The notes under the pieces: model-generated
The model's input: the letters and a program-made list of their open reading frames with translations, nothing else
Databases searched by the model: none
What the model was told of the DNA's origin: nothing
In this document: positions 1 to 7,142 of the stretch, in pieces
Layout of the letters: every line of letters begins with the position of its first letter
Numbering within the stretch: the first letter of the stretch is position 1
Translations under genes and position numbers: made by a program
Assembly: GCA_002449665.1 (NCBI GenBank)
Contig: DJXH01000029.1
Location: 1,059-20,601 of the forward strand
From: Bacteroidales bacterium UBA7009
Lineage (GTDB): Bacteria > Bacteroidota > Bacteroidia > Bacteroidales > Paludibacteraceae
Direction of reading: 5' to 3'
DNA: 19,543 nt

Positions 1-688
1 CGTTGAGCAGGGTGGATTTGCCGGCGTTTGTCGGACCGATAATAGCCACTTGCACACCGTTTTTGATGGCGTTACCGAGGCGAAAACTGTCAGCGAGTTG
101 TTCTAATCGATTGCTCGTTTCGTGTGCAAGGTTTTTCAGTTTTTGGCGGTCGGCAAACTCAAGGTCTTCGTGGTCGGCAAAGTCAAGTTCGAGTTCGAGC
201 AGCGAAGTGAGTTTCAGCAGTTTGTCCCGCAGTAGTGCAATCTCGTCTTTTATTCCGCCTTTGAGGTGGTTAAGAGCAACATCGTGGGCGGCACTGTTTT
301 CAGAGGCTATGAGGTCTGCCACAGCCTCTGCCTGTGTGAGATCCAACTTGCCGTTGAGGAAAGCGCGGCGTGTAAACTCGCCCGCTTGTGCCTGCCGTAT
401 GCCGTTGCTGTTGAGCCGTCTGATAATCTCCTGCTGAATGTATATGCTGCCGTGGCAGGCTATCTCTGCCACATCTTCGCCGGTGTAGGAGTGCGGTGCG
501 CGAAAAAGACTGACTACCACATCATCAAGGTCTTTGATGCGGCGAAAATGCAGTCTGCCGTTGAGGGTGCTGTCCGTCAGTTTTTCCGCTGCCTGTATGG
601 CTTCTTGTCCGCTTATGCGTATGACGGCGATGCCGCCTGTACCTTGGGCAGTGGATATGGCGCAGATAGTGTCAGTGGGTGTGTTCAT
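1..688 (-). CDS. mnmE: tRNA modification GTPase MnmE, N-terminal part (runs off window)
   Basis: MnmE is a GTPase that works with MnmG to place the (carboxymethyl)aminomethyl group on U34 of certain tRNAs. About 229 codons are present, half of the usual roughly 450. The N-terminal folate-binding domain is recognisable by IAVIRISG, SYTGEDVAEIACHG and GEFTRRAFLNGKLDLTQAEA. The helical-domain stretch ELELDFADHEDLEFADR follows. The first G-domain motif, GPTNAGKSTLLN, lies at the window edge, which confirms the family. The ATG at 688-686 overlaps the prmA stop codon as ATGA, so the two genes are probably translationally coupled. The remaining G motifs and the C-terminal Cys motif lie outside the window and cannot be checked. 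The identification is firm. Confidence 0.96.
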   Translation of the reverse strand, partial: MNTPTDTICAISTAQGTGGIAVIRISGQEAIQAAEKLTDSTLNGRLHFRRIKDLDDVVVSLFRAPHSYTGEDVAEIACHGSIYIQQEIIRRLNSNGIRQAQAGEFTRRAFLNGKLDLTQAEAVADLIASENSAAHDVALNHLKGGIKDEIALLRDKLLKLTSLLELELDFADHEDLEFADRQKLKNLAHETSNRLEQLADSFRLGNAIKNGVQVAIIGPTNAGKSTLLN

Positions 689-1485
689 CGTGTCTTTTCA
701 AGTTTGAGCATCGCCCAATCGCCTTTGGTCTGTATGCTGTTTTCGGCTATGGGTCGCAGTCCGTTTTCGGCGGCTATGCTAACGAGAGATGGTATATCGG
801 CAGGTGTGAACCCCGACAGCCATACCTGTCCGTCTGTTGTCAGATACCAAGCATACAGCGGCATTTGTTCCATAAGGATGTTGCGATGTATGTTGCTCAT
901 TATGAGCGTGTATTCACCTTCTAACGGATTAGAGCCTTTGATGACGGTAATGTCTGCTCTGTTGTACATAGCGTTGTTGAACGTGTTGTTTACGCTGTTG
1001 GTGTCTATGTCAACAGCCACCACGTTTTCCGCTCCGAGTTTTTTAGCCGCTATAGCGAGTATGCCAGTCCCGCAGCCGTTGTCAAGTACGCTGTTCAAAA
1101 GGTTGAGATGAGCAGTCTGTAGCGCGTCAAGCATCATTGAGGTAGTCTCGTGGTAGCCCGCGCCGAAAGCGCAGCGGGGGACGATACGCATATCGGCTGT
1201 CTTGCCGGTGGCTGTGCTTTTGAGGTTAATCTCAAACTCGGGGTGCTCTTTCTCCCACTCCTCGTTCCAGTTCCTGTCCTCACATTGTCGGACGTCAGAG
1301 AGTTGTACGTCTTCTCTGCCTACGACAAGTGCAGAAAGCCGTTGCTCGTCATACAGGTCGGTGGGGATATAGGCTTTGTTGTCCTCAAAACTGTCAAAAC
1401 CTATGTCGGCGAGACTTTGCAAGAAAAGGTCTTTTTGCCAATCTTCTTCAAAGCGGTATATGAAATGTGCTACGGAGTAGTTCAT
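685..1485 (-). CDS. prmA: Ribosomal protein L11 methyltransferase PrmA
   Basis: This is a SAM-dependent class I methyltransferase that methylates ribosomal protein L11 in the cytoplasm. The 266-residue length is typical for Bacteroidota PrmA. The family motif FGAGYHETT (residues 107-115; usually FGTGxHxTT) is followed by the SAM-binding loop VLDNGCGTGILA (133-144), the acidic strand end VVAVDID (155-161) and the catalytic-loop equivalent NIHRNIL (198-204). The N-terminal part (1-90) fits the L11-recognition domain. The gene shares an ATGA with mnmE downstream. Its ATG lies only 8 nt after a T8 tract that closes a long inverted repeat, so its expression may depend on that leader. The glycine-rich motif differs slightly from E. 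coli, but the identification is secure. Confidence 0.94.
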   Translation of the reverse strand: MNYSVAHFIYRFEEDWQKDLFLQSLADIGFDSFEDNKAYIPTDLYDEQRLSALVVGREDVQLSDVRQCEDRNWNEEWEKEHPEFEINLKSTATGKTADMRIVPRCAFGAGYHETTSMMLDALQTAHLNLLNSVLDNGCGTGILAIAAKKLGAENVVAVDIDTNSVNNTFNNAMYNRADITVIKGSNPLEGEYTLIMSNIHRNILMEQMPLYAWYLTTDGQVWLSGFTPADIPSLVSIAAENGLRPIAENSIQTKGDWAMLKLEKTR

Positions 1486-1493
1486 AAAAGTTC

Positions 1494-1693
1494 AAAAAAA
1501 ATGCTGCAAAGCCGTATGCTCGAGAAAACTCCTAATGAAAGGATTTGAGATGTGCGTTTGCCTTTGTAATCCGACTTCCGTTTCCGCTATCGCTTGCGCG
1601 GGTCTCGGCAGAACGTATCGGCACGCCATTGGCAGCGTATGGATCTCGGTTCGTTTATTTTGTTGAGTTTTCCGGTCTCTTGGCTTTGCAGCA
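1494..1693 (-). other. Long inverted-repeat leader with T-tract between the OMP gene and prmA
   Basis: On the minus strand, TGCTGCAAAGCC (1693-1682) is exactly complementary to GGCTTTGCAGCA (1513-1502), which runs straight into eight Ts (1501-1494). Inside this 12-bp helix a second pair, GAAAACTC/GAGTTTTC (1524-1531 with 1665-1672), is nested after near-equal internal loops of 10 and 9 nt. The 3' arm plus T-tract resembles an intrinsic terminator, but its partner arm is 168 nt away, starting 3 nt after the upstream gene's stop codon. It could be a structured leader RNA, a terminator with an insert, or a small decayed mobile element. No TAnnTTTG promoter is evident inside. The repeats are seen directly; the role is inferred. 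Confidence 0.5.
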
Positions 1694-1696
1694 ATG

Positions 1697-3226
1697 TTAT
1701 TTGGTATGCCATGCCAGTGTCAGTACTATGCGATGGCTGATCGCCTCTTGTTTGAAGCCGTCCGGCTGCCAGTCGGAGAAGTCTTCCGATATGGCAAAGG
1801 GGTACATCATATATTGCGAGTAGCGGCACTGGTAGGCGAGTTGCGCTATTACATGGCTGCCGCGATAGCCTATGCCGGCGGTGGCATAGTGGGCTGTGCC
1901 GTGCTGCTTGTAGTCGGCGTCCGTCCTTGGGTCGTTGGCTTCGAGCAGTACTATAGGCTGCTTGTCGTATGGCACGAACTCCGACTCGCAGGCATATCCG
2001 ATGTTCATAAACAGGTTGCGTAGGGCAACAATTTCCGCACCGGCTTTGATGGTATGGACATCGAGTATGCTTTTGTCGTGGCGGTAGTCATATTGCAGGC
2101 TGAACAGGGCTTTGTCGGAGGCAATGAATGCCAAACCGGCTGTGGTACGCAGCGGCGTTGAGAGTTTTTGCCTGTTGCGGTAATAGTCTGTCAGATCCTG
2201 CTGTTTTTGTGTGCCGTAGCCGTCGTAGTATGTGAGGTCGGCGTATGAGGTGGTATTAAGGTTTATGCCCACGGGTGATTGCACCGACAATCCTGCCCGT
2301 AGCCAGTTTGTCGGCTGATAGATAACGCCTAATGTCCCGCTTACTCCTATGCCTGTCTGACGCAGGTAGGAGTAGAGTTGTTCCTGCTCGTTGTCTGTGC
2401 TGTTGAACCACTCGGTGTAGGTGAGGGCTTTGGTGTAGCTGAGTGAGCGTATGTTAAGCCCTAAACCTATATGCAACGTGTGGAAGAAATTGCCTGCCCA
2501 GTTGAGTGTGAACTCGTCCACATACCCGCTCTCTTTGACGTTCAGCATTGTCTCGGGCTGAATGCCGTAGGCTGCTTGCCAACCGTTAAAGCCTATAGTG
2601 TCGCCGTTGCTGTTTATTTCGTATATAGGGTTGATCATATACCCCCAGTAGCCCACTTCGGACAGCCATGCCGTTTGCGGCGATTGGTATTTGGAGCCGC
2701 CGAGATAGTCTTCTGTGATGTCCAAGCCTGTGCGGTCAATCTGGTCTATCATCAGGTTGGATATAGATGGCTGATTAAAACCTGAAGCGAGTGCCGAGCG
2801 GTTGAACGACTGCAAGCGATTGTAGGAAATCATAAAGTTGCAGTACTTCATCGCACCCCCGCCTTGGTTTTCAAGCGAAAAGACCATAGAAGCCTGCGGC
2901 AGTTGGAAAGTGGAAACGAACTGCCTTTGCTTTTTCGAGCCGTCTTTGGTGAGGTCTGCGAAAGCGGGTGAGGGCAGTTGGTAGTCGTAGTTCAGCACTT
3001 CGCGCAAGGTCAGCGACACCTCCATACGATGATACAGACCGAGACCTGCGGGGTTGTCAAGCACTGCCGAAGGGTCGGCTCCTACGGCTGCCATCGCTCC
3101 TGCCATGCCGGAGTATCTTGCCGTGCCGGTGATGTCCCGCTCGCCGAACAGCCTCACTTCTTGTGCGTTAAGTAAGGCAGCGGACAAAAAAGCAAGAATA
3201 AGTGTGAGTAATCCGTGTCTTGTCAT
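1697..3226 (-). CDS. FadL/OmpP1/TodX-like outer-membrane beta-barrel protein
   Basis: The 509-residue product begins with a Sec signal peptide (hydrophobic residues 6-19, probable cleavage after LNA at 21). The mature N terminus carries ARYSGMAGAMAAVGADPSAV followed by LDNPAGLGLY (about 36-65). This is the hallmark of the Bacteroidota branch of the FadL/OmpP1 family, where the N-terminal segment plugs the barrel. The rest alternates polar and aromatic residues in probable beta strands and ends with a short strand, IVLTLAW. Family members move hydrophobic compounds across the outer membrane, but the substrate here is unknown. The start is 3 nt after the stop of the small gene upstream, so the two are co-transcribed. 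A PorV-like role in type IX secretion is possible but not supported by anything specific. Confidence 0.8.
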   Translation of the reverse strand: MTRHGLLTLILAFLSAALLNAQEVRLFGERDITGTARYSGMAGAMAAVGADPSAVLDNPAGLGLYHRMEVSLTLREVLNYDYQLPSPAFADLTKDGSKKQRQFVSTFQLPQASMVFSLENQGGGAMKYCNFMISYNRLQSFNRSALASGFNQPSISNLMIDQIDRTGLDITEDYLGGSKYQSPQTAWLSEVGYWGYMINPIYEINSNGDTIGFNGWQAAYGIQPETMLNVKESGYVDEFTLNWAGNFFHTLHIGLGLNIRSLSYTKALTYTEWFNSTDNEQEQLYSYLRQTGIGVSGTLGVIYQPTNWLRAGLSVQSPVGINLNTTSYADLTYYDGYGTQKQQDLTDYYRNRQKLSTPLRTTAGLAFIASDKALFSLQYDYRHDKSILDVHTIKAGAEIVALRNLFMNIGYACESEFVPYDKQPIVLLEANDPRTDADYKQHGTAHYATAGIGYRGSHVIAQLAYQCRYSQYMMYPFAISEDFSDWQPDGFKQEAISHRIVLTLAWHTK

Positions 3227-3229
3227 AGT

Positions 3230-3535
3230 CTATTTGCGTTTTATCACCGCCTTGACCGATGTTCCGTTGTCTTCTATTATCCTCACTTTGGCGTTTGAGG
3301 TCGGTTTAGCGGACTTAGTGGCGGGTTGTTCGGTTTTCTTTGCGGTTGTGTCGGTTGTCTTTTTTGTTACGGTTACGCTTGTCTTGGTCTCGTCTTTGCC
3401 GGTAGTCTTTTCCGTTTTGCTTTTAGCGGGGTAGGGTTTGAAGTAGGCATCATCGGTGTAGTCGTCTGCAAGTACGGCTGTGTTGCACCCGACATATAGC
3501 CATAGTGCGGCGGCAAAGATTATGTGTTTTTTCAT
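3230..3535 (-). CDS. Small secreted Lys/Thr-rich protein, function unknown
   Basis: The product has 101 residues. A signal peptide is clear (MKK, hydrophobic 5-15, probable signal peptidase I site after VLA at 23). Cys17 follows YVG, a poor lipobox, so a lipoprotein is less likely. The middle (about 35-80) is almost only Lys, Thr, Glu, Ser and Ala (for example KTTDTTAKKTEQ) and is probably disordered. The tail (about 81-101), VRIIEDNGTSVKAVIKRK, is more ordered and basic. I do not recognise a family. The gene sits 18 nt after trpS and 3 nt before the outer-membrane protein gene, so it is in the same operon. A periplasmic accessory or linker role for the barrel protein is conceivable but unproven. 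Confidence 0.7.
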   Translation of the reverse strand: MKKHIIFAAALWLYVGCNTAVLADDYTDDAYFKPYPAKSKTEKTTGKDETKTSVTVTKKTTDTTAKKTEQPATKSAKPTSNAKVRIIEDNGTSVKAVIKRK

Positions 3536-3553
3536 AGCAGTGCAGGTGTTTGG

Positions 3554-4540
3554 TTATTTTCTGAATCCTATTATCTCTCTTACCTCGCCGAGTGTTTTTT
3601 CCGCGCTTGCCGTTGCTTTCTCTGCTCCTTGTCGTGCTACGCGGGCAAGGTAGTCGTCATCGCTTTGGAAGGCGGCGATTCTCTCTCTTATCGGTGCGCA
3701 GAAAGCGTTGATGTCCGCAGCGAGTTGTTTTTTGAGGTCGCCGTAGCGGATGGTCATATTGTTGTATTGGTCGTTAAAATAGTCGTATGTCTCTTTCGCA
3801 GATACGAGTTCGAGCATAGTAAATAGGTTCTGTATCGGCTCCGGCTTTACTTGGTTAAGTTGAGTGGGACCACTGTCCGTAACGGCTTTCATCACTTTCT
3901 TTTTGATGGTCGCTTCGTCGTCGCAGAGATAGATAGCGTTGCCTTCGCTCTTGCCCATCTTGCCGCTGCCGTCTAATCCGGGGACTTTCACGGCGTGGTC
4001 GCTAAGGTGGAACGACTGCGGCTCGCGGAAGTACTCCACGTTATATATGCGGTTGAAACGGCGAGCAAAGAGGCGCATCATCTCCATGTTCTGCTCTTGG
4101 TCTTTGCCTACCGGCACTTTGTCTGCTTTGTGGGCTAGTACGTCCGCCGCCATAAGGGTGGGGTAGGTGAGCAGTCCGGCATTGATGTTGTCCGGCTGTG
4201 TGCGCGCTTTCTCCTTGAAACTTGTAACGCGTTCAAGTTCACCGAGATACGCGTTCATATTAAGATACAGATAGAGTTCGAGCACGGGCTTTACGTCGCT
4301 CTGTATATATATAGGTGCTCTCTCGGGGTCTATGCCGCAGGCGAGGTATTCCGACAGAATGGTCTTTACCGATCGGCGTATGTTCTCCGGCGTGGGGTGC
4401 GTGGTGAGCGAGTGCCAGTCGGCTATAAAGAACATACATTCATACTCGTCCTGCATCTTGATAAAACTCTTTACGGCACCGAAGTAATTGCCTAAGTGCA
4501 GGTTGCCGGTAGGGCGTATTCCGCTGATTACTTTTTCCAT
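3554..4540 (-). CDS. trpS: Tryptophanyl-tRNA synthetase
   Basis: This class I aminoacyl-tRNA synthetase charges tRNA-Trp in the cytoplasm. The 328-residue length is standard for bacterial TrpRS. The HIGH-type motif appears as HLGN (15-18) after SGIRPTGN, and the KMSKS loop as KMGKS (194-198) after GLDGSG. FFIADWHSLTTH (37-48) and the MAADVL segment around Asp133, which binds the tryptophan indole in this family, are also present. The start follows the Lrp/AsnC gene's stop by 5 nt, which suggests a tight operon. No leader peptide or T-box-like element is apparent; expression probably comes from the regulator's promoter. Identification is secure. Confidence 0.97.
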   Translation of the reverse strand: MEKVISGIRPTGNLHLGNYFGAVKSFIKMQDEYECMFFIADWHSLTTHPTPENIRRSVKTILSEYLACGIDPERAPIYIQSDVKPVLELYLYLNMNAYLGELERVTSFKEKARTQPDNINAGLLTYPTLMAADVLAHKADKVPVGKDQEQNMEMMRLFARRFNRIYNVEYFREPQSFHLSDHAVKVPGLDGSGKMGKSEGNAIYLCDDEATIKKKVMKAVTDSGPTQLNQVKPEPIQNLFTMLELVSAKETYDYFNDQYNNMTIRYGDLKKQLAADINAFCAPIRERIAAFQSDDDYLARVARQGAEKATASAEKTLGEVREIIGFRK

Positions 4541-4545
4541 AACTC

Positions 4546-5007
4546 TCAGTCTTCAATAGGTACGGTACGGTCTATTCTTTGCTCAAGTGCGAGCAGTGTC
4601 TCAGTGCGAGTTACGCCGTGTATCTCCTGTATGCGGCGGTTGAGGAGTTGCAGCAGGTGCTGGTCATCGCGTGCATACACTTTTATCAGCATTGAGAAAG
4701 AGCCGAGTGTATATTGGCTTTCCACTATCTCCGGTATTTTTTCCAATTCGTCGGACACGGCGTTGTACATTGAGCCGTTTTCAAGCGTTATGCCGACGTA
4801 TGCACAGAGTGAGTAGCCGAGCATCTTCGGGTTGACACGGAATCCTGAACCGAGTATGATACCGTTATCTGTCATTTTTTGTACGCGTTGATGTACGGCA
4901 GCGCGGCTCACACCGCAACTCTCTGCCACATCGCGAAAAGGAATGCGGGCATTGCCTGAAATAATCTGAAGAATCTTGCGATCTAATTCGTCTATTATCT
5001 TTTCCAT
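4546..5007 (-). CDS. Lrp/AsnC family transcriptional regulator
   Basis: I take the ATG at 5007, giving 153 residues and the usual Lrp length. A longer in-frame extension to 5097 would cross the promoter. The N-terminal winged helix-turn-helix has the family opening LDRKILQIISGNARIPFRDVA, then the recognition-helix region CGVSRAAVHQRVQKMTDNGII (about 31-51). The C-terminal half (about 65-142) is the AsnC/RAM ligand and oligomerisation domain, with GSFSMLIKV and a closing TETLLAL. Such proteins sense amino acids and form dimers or octamers. The gene lies 5 nt before trpS and is divergent from an O-methyltransferase gene. Autoregulation, and control of that neighbour, is typical of the family but is inferred here. 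The ligand is not predictable. Confidence 0.92.
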   Translation of the reverse strand: MEKIIDELDRKILQIISGNARIPFRDVAESCGVSRAAVHQRVQKMTDNGIILGSGFRVNPKMLGYSLCAYVGITLENGSMYNAVSDELEKIPEIVESQYTLGSFSMLIKVYARDDQHLLQLLNRRIQEIHGVTRTETLLALEQRIDRTVPIED

Positions 5008-5032
5008 TGTGATTTTATTATGTTTCTGCGCA

Positions 5033-5064
5033 CAAAAGTACGGCGTTTTTTTGAGGTATGCAAT
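5033..5064 (-). promoter_or_regulatory. Probable promoter of the lrp-trpS operon
   Basis: On the minus strand a perfect TAnnTTTG -7 box (TACTTTTG, 5040-5033) lies 25 nt before the chosen ATG. The -33 position is weak (ATTG at 5064-5061, 20 nt upstream). This supports the start at 5007, because the longer frame would begin upstream of the promoter. Confidence 0.6.
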
Positions 5065-5080
5065 AATTTTGTTACTTTTG
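5050..5080 (+). promoter_or_regulatory. Bacteroidota-type promoter of the O-methyltransferase gene
   Basis: TTTG (5050-5053), 19 nt, then TACTTTTG (5073-5080) matches the -33/-7 consensus. Transcription would start near 5087, leaving a 5' UTR of about 55 nt. It overlaps, on the opposite strand, the upstream part of the regulator gene's promoter. Confidence 0.75.
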
Positions 5081-5104
5081 CACGATTTTTTGAGCAATAT
5101 GTTA

Positions 5105-5125
5105 TTAAAAATACACTATTTTTAA
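5105..5125. promoter_or_regulatory. A/T palindrome in the O-methyltransferase leader
   Basis: TTAAAAATA, a CAC loop, then TATTTTTAA form a perfect 9-bp inverted repeat between the promoter and the ATG at 5143. As DNA it resembles an AT-rich Lrp-type operator; as RNA it would be only a weak hairpin. The symmetry is seen; a role in Lrp binding is a guess. Confidence 0.4.
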
Positions 5126-5142
5126 GGTTCATTAATTAAAAT

Positions 5143-5775
5143 ATGAACAATTTGCAAGATTATATTGAGTCTCACTCTTCGCCTGAACCCGAGGCGTTAC
5201 GGCTTATCAACCGCTCGACTAACCTCAATGTCCTTAACGCGCACATGCTTTCCGGACACGTACAGGGTCGTCTGCTTGCTATGCTCAGCCGTATGATAAG
5301 TCCTTTGCGCGTACTCGAACTCGGCACTTTTACGGGCTACTCCGCTCTCTGTCTTGCCGAAGGGGTGAGAGAGAAAGTGGTAACGGTGGAGCATAACGAC
5401 GAACTTGAAGACACTATTCGCCACAACCTCTCCCTGTCCGAATACGGCAAAAAAGTGGAGGTGCATATAGGCGATTGTTCGGAGGTGATACCCCATTTGC
5501 CCTATGATGACTACGACCTTGTTTTCATAGATGCAGACAAGCGGGAGTATTGCAAGTATCTTGACATTGTCTCCCCCCTTGTCCCCGTAGGAGGCTGGAT
5601 ATTAGCGGATAACACGCTCTGGGACGGACATATTACCGACCCTGCTTACGACCGCGACAAGCAGACTTTGGGTCTGCGCGCGTTCAATGACAAGGTGGCG
5701 GCTGACGACAGATTTGAGAAAGTAATCATACCAATCAGAGACGGTATGACTGTCATACGGAAAGTTAAATGCTGA
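5143..5775 (+). CDS. SAM-dependent O-methyltransferase (family 3, CCoAMT-like)
   Basis: The product has 210 residues, the usual length for bacterial members of the O-methyltransferase family 3 (catechol/caffeoyl-CoA OMT-like). SAM-binding motif I is VLELGTFTGYS (57-67). The acidic strand end is VEHND (82-86). The metal-binding and catalytic stretch is DLVFIDADKREY (125-136), followed by ADNTLWDG (155-162), and PIRDGMTVIRK closes the fold. These metal-dependent enzymes methylate small catechol-like or hydroxyl-bearing molecules; some bacterial relatives act on tRNA (TrmR-type hydroxyuridine methylation). The ATG at 5143 fits the promoter at 5050-5080. The gene stands alone on the plus strand, divergent from an Lrp-type regulator and convergent with the U32 gene, whose family makes hydroxyuridine in tRNA. 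A TrmR role is therefore attractive but unproven. Confidence 0.88.
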   Translation: MNNLQDYIESHSSPEPEALRLINRSTNLNVLNAHMLSGHVQGRLLAMLSRMISPLRVLELGTFTGYSALCLAEGVREKVVTVEHNDELEDTIRHNLSLSEYGKKVEVHIGDCSEVIPHLPYDDYDLVFIDADKREYCKYLDIVSPLVPVGGWILADNTLWDGHITDPAYDRDKQTLGLRAFNDKVAADDRFEKVIIPIRDGMTVIRKVKC

Positions 5776-5816
5776 AGGGCTGATACGGCACCGCAAAGCC
5801 GGATGTCGGACAGCAG

Positions 5817-7097
5817 TCAGACTTTTTGCAGCAGATAGAGTTTGTCGCTGCGGCGGACGGTGCGGTCGGTCTTGAGGGCAAAGAGCGTCCCTTGTTTTAC
5901 CTCTTTGGCAGGTTTGCCGTCCGTGTCGTGCAGGTCGTGGGCTGTTAATTCGTAAGCGCCTGTTGTCTCGCCGGTTATGAGCAGTTCATCGCCCTCGCTG
6001 ATTTTCTCTACGGCTTCAAGGCTGAACTCCGCCACACTGATGTTCTTGAAGAAATTGGTGCATTTGCCGGCATATACTTTCCGCCGCGTTGCCTGCGAGC
6101 CGTAGGCTGTGGTCCATTCGCCGAGTCGCTGCCCCTGATAGTAGCCGTCCCAAAATCCGCGATTGAAGACACGTGCAAGTCTTTCGTCCCAGTCAGCAAT
6201 CTTGCGCAGTATATCTTCTGTCGGTTCGGGCTGTTCTTTGGTGGGGTATTCACCTCGTTGCCAGGCCTCTACAGCTTCTTTATAGCATTTGACCACGGTG
6301 CTTACGTACTCTGCTCCGCGTGCGCGACCTTCTATCTTCAGTACGCGTACACCGGCATCGAGCATCTTGCCGAGAAAACCGATGGTCTTGAGGTCTTTGG
6401 GCGACATAATATACTCGTTATCAACCTCAAGTTCGATGTCCGACTCCTTGTCTTTTACTATATATCCCCGCCTGCATACCTGCATACAAGCCCCCCTGTT
6501 CGCGCTTGCACCGAGGTTGTTGAGGCTCAGGTAGCACTTCCCGCTCACTGCCATACACAGCGCGCCGTGGCAGAACATCTCTATACGCACTCTCTCGCCT
6601 TTGCGCCCGCGTATGTTCTGCTCCTGTATGTCCCTGTATATAGATGCCACCTGCTCCATATTAAGTTCGCGCGCAAGCACTACCACATCGGCAAACTGCG
6701 AGTAGAACCGCAAGGCTTCGGTGTTGGAGATATTAAGTTGGGTACTGAGGTGTACCTCTACGCCTTGACTATTAGCGTACTGCATAACGGCAATATCGCT
6801 TGCTATGATGGCATCCACGCCCGCCGTCTTGGCATTATCCACTATGTTGTGCATCAGCGGTAGATCCTCGGGGTAGATGACGGTATTGACTGTCAGATAG
6901 GTCTTTACGCCTGCTTCTTTGCAGCGGGCTACGATAGAGTGAAGGTCATCGGTGGTGAAATTGGCAGACGAGCGCGAGCGCATATTAAGGTGTTCTATAC
7001 CGAAATATATGCTTGTGGCTCCTGCTTCTATGGCGGCGGCGAGCGATTCCTTGCTGCCTACAGGTGCCATTATCTCTATCTGTTCGCTTCTAATCAT
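5817..7097 (-). CDS. Peptidase U32 family protein, likely TrhP/RlhA-type RNA hydroxylation enzyme
   Basis: The product has 426 residues, close to E. coli YegQ/TrhP. The start IEIMAPVGSKESLAAAIEAG and the TIM-barrel segments (VKTYLTVNT, VDAIIASD, VHLSTQLNISN) are typical. The U32 signature is complete: EMFCHGALCMAVSGKCYLS (173-191), then NRGACMQVCRRGY. Cys176, 181, 188, 204 and 208 include the likely iron-sulfur ligands. Despite the peptidase name, characterised relatives make 5-hydroxyuridine in tRNA (TrhP) or hydroxycytidine in 23S rRNA (RlhA), fed by prephenate; the shorter length favours the TrhP type. It is last in the acpP-fabF-asd operon, 31 nt after asd, and converges on the O-methyltransferase gene. 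Whether the two proteins form a hydroxylate-then-methylate pair is inference. Confidence 0.88.
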   Translation of the reverse strand: MIRSEQIEIMAPVGSKESLAAAIEAGATSIYFGIEHLNMRSRSSANFTTDDLHSIVARCKEAGVKTYLTVNTVIYPEDLPLMHNIVDNAKTAGVDAIIASDIAVMQYANSQGVEVHLSTQLNISNTEALRFYSQFADVVVLARELNMEQVASIYRDIQEQNIRGRKGERVRIEMFCHGALCMAVSGKCYLSLNNLGASANRGACMQVCRRGYIVKDKESDIELEVDNEYIMSPKDLKTIGFLGKMLDAGVRVLKIEGRARGAEYVSTVVKCYKEAVEAWQRGEYPTKEQPEPTEDILRKIADWDERLARVFNRGFWDGYYQGQRLGEWTTAYGSQATRRKVYAGKCTNFFKNISVAEFSLEAVEKISEGDELLITGETTGAYELTAHDLHDTDGKPAKEVKQGTLFALKTDRTVRRSDKLYLLQKV

Positions 7098-7114
7098 CTT
7101 TTATCTTTCCGCTT

Positions 7115-7142
7115 TTATCTTTTGTCTATTATCTTTTGTCTA
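7115..7142. repeat. Perfect 14-bp tandem duplication across the asd stop codon
   Basis: TTATCTTTTGTCTA occurs twice back to back (7115-7128 and 7129-7142, plus-strand reading). The right copy encodes the last codons and stop of asd; the left copy lies in the asd-U32 spacer. Removing either copy would leave the Asd C terminus (IDKR) unchanged, so only the gap length is affected. Confidence 0.85.

Noticed and set aside
266..1111. Open frame of 281 codons on plus opposite mnmE and prmA
   Set aside because: It crosses two well-identified minus-strand genes and has no recognisable domain.
1587..1829. 80-codon minus-strand frame running from the OMP 3' end into the prmA leader
   Set aside because: It overlaps the well-supported outer-membrane protein frame and ends inside the inverted-repeat leader.
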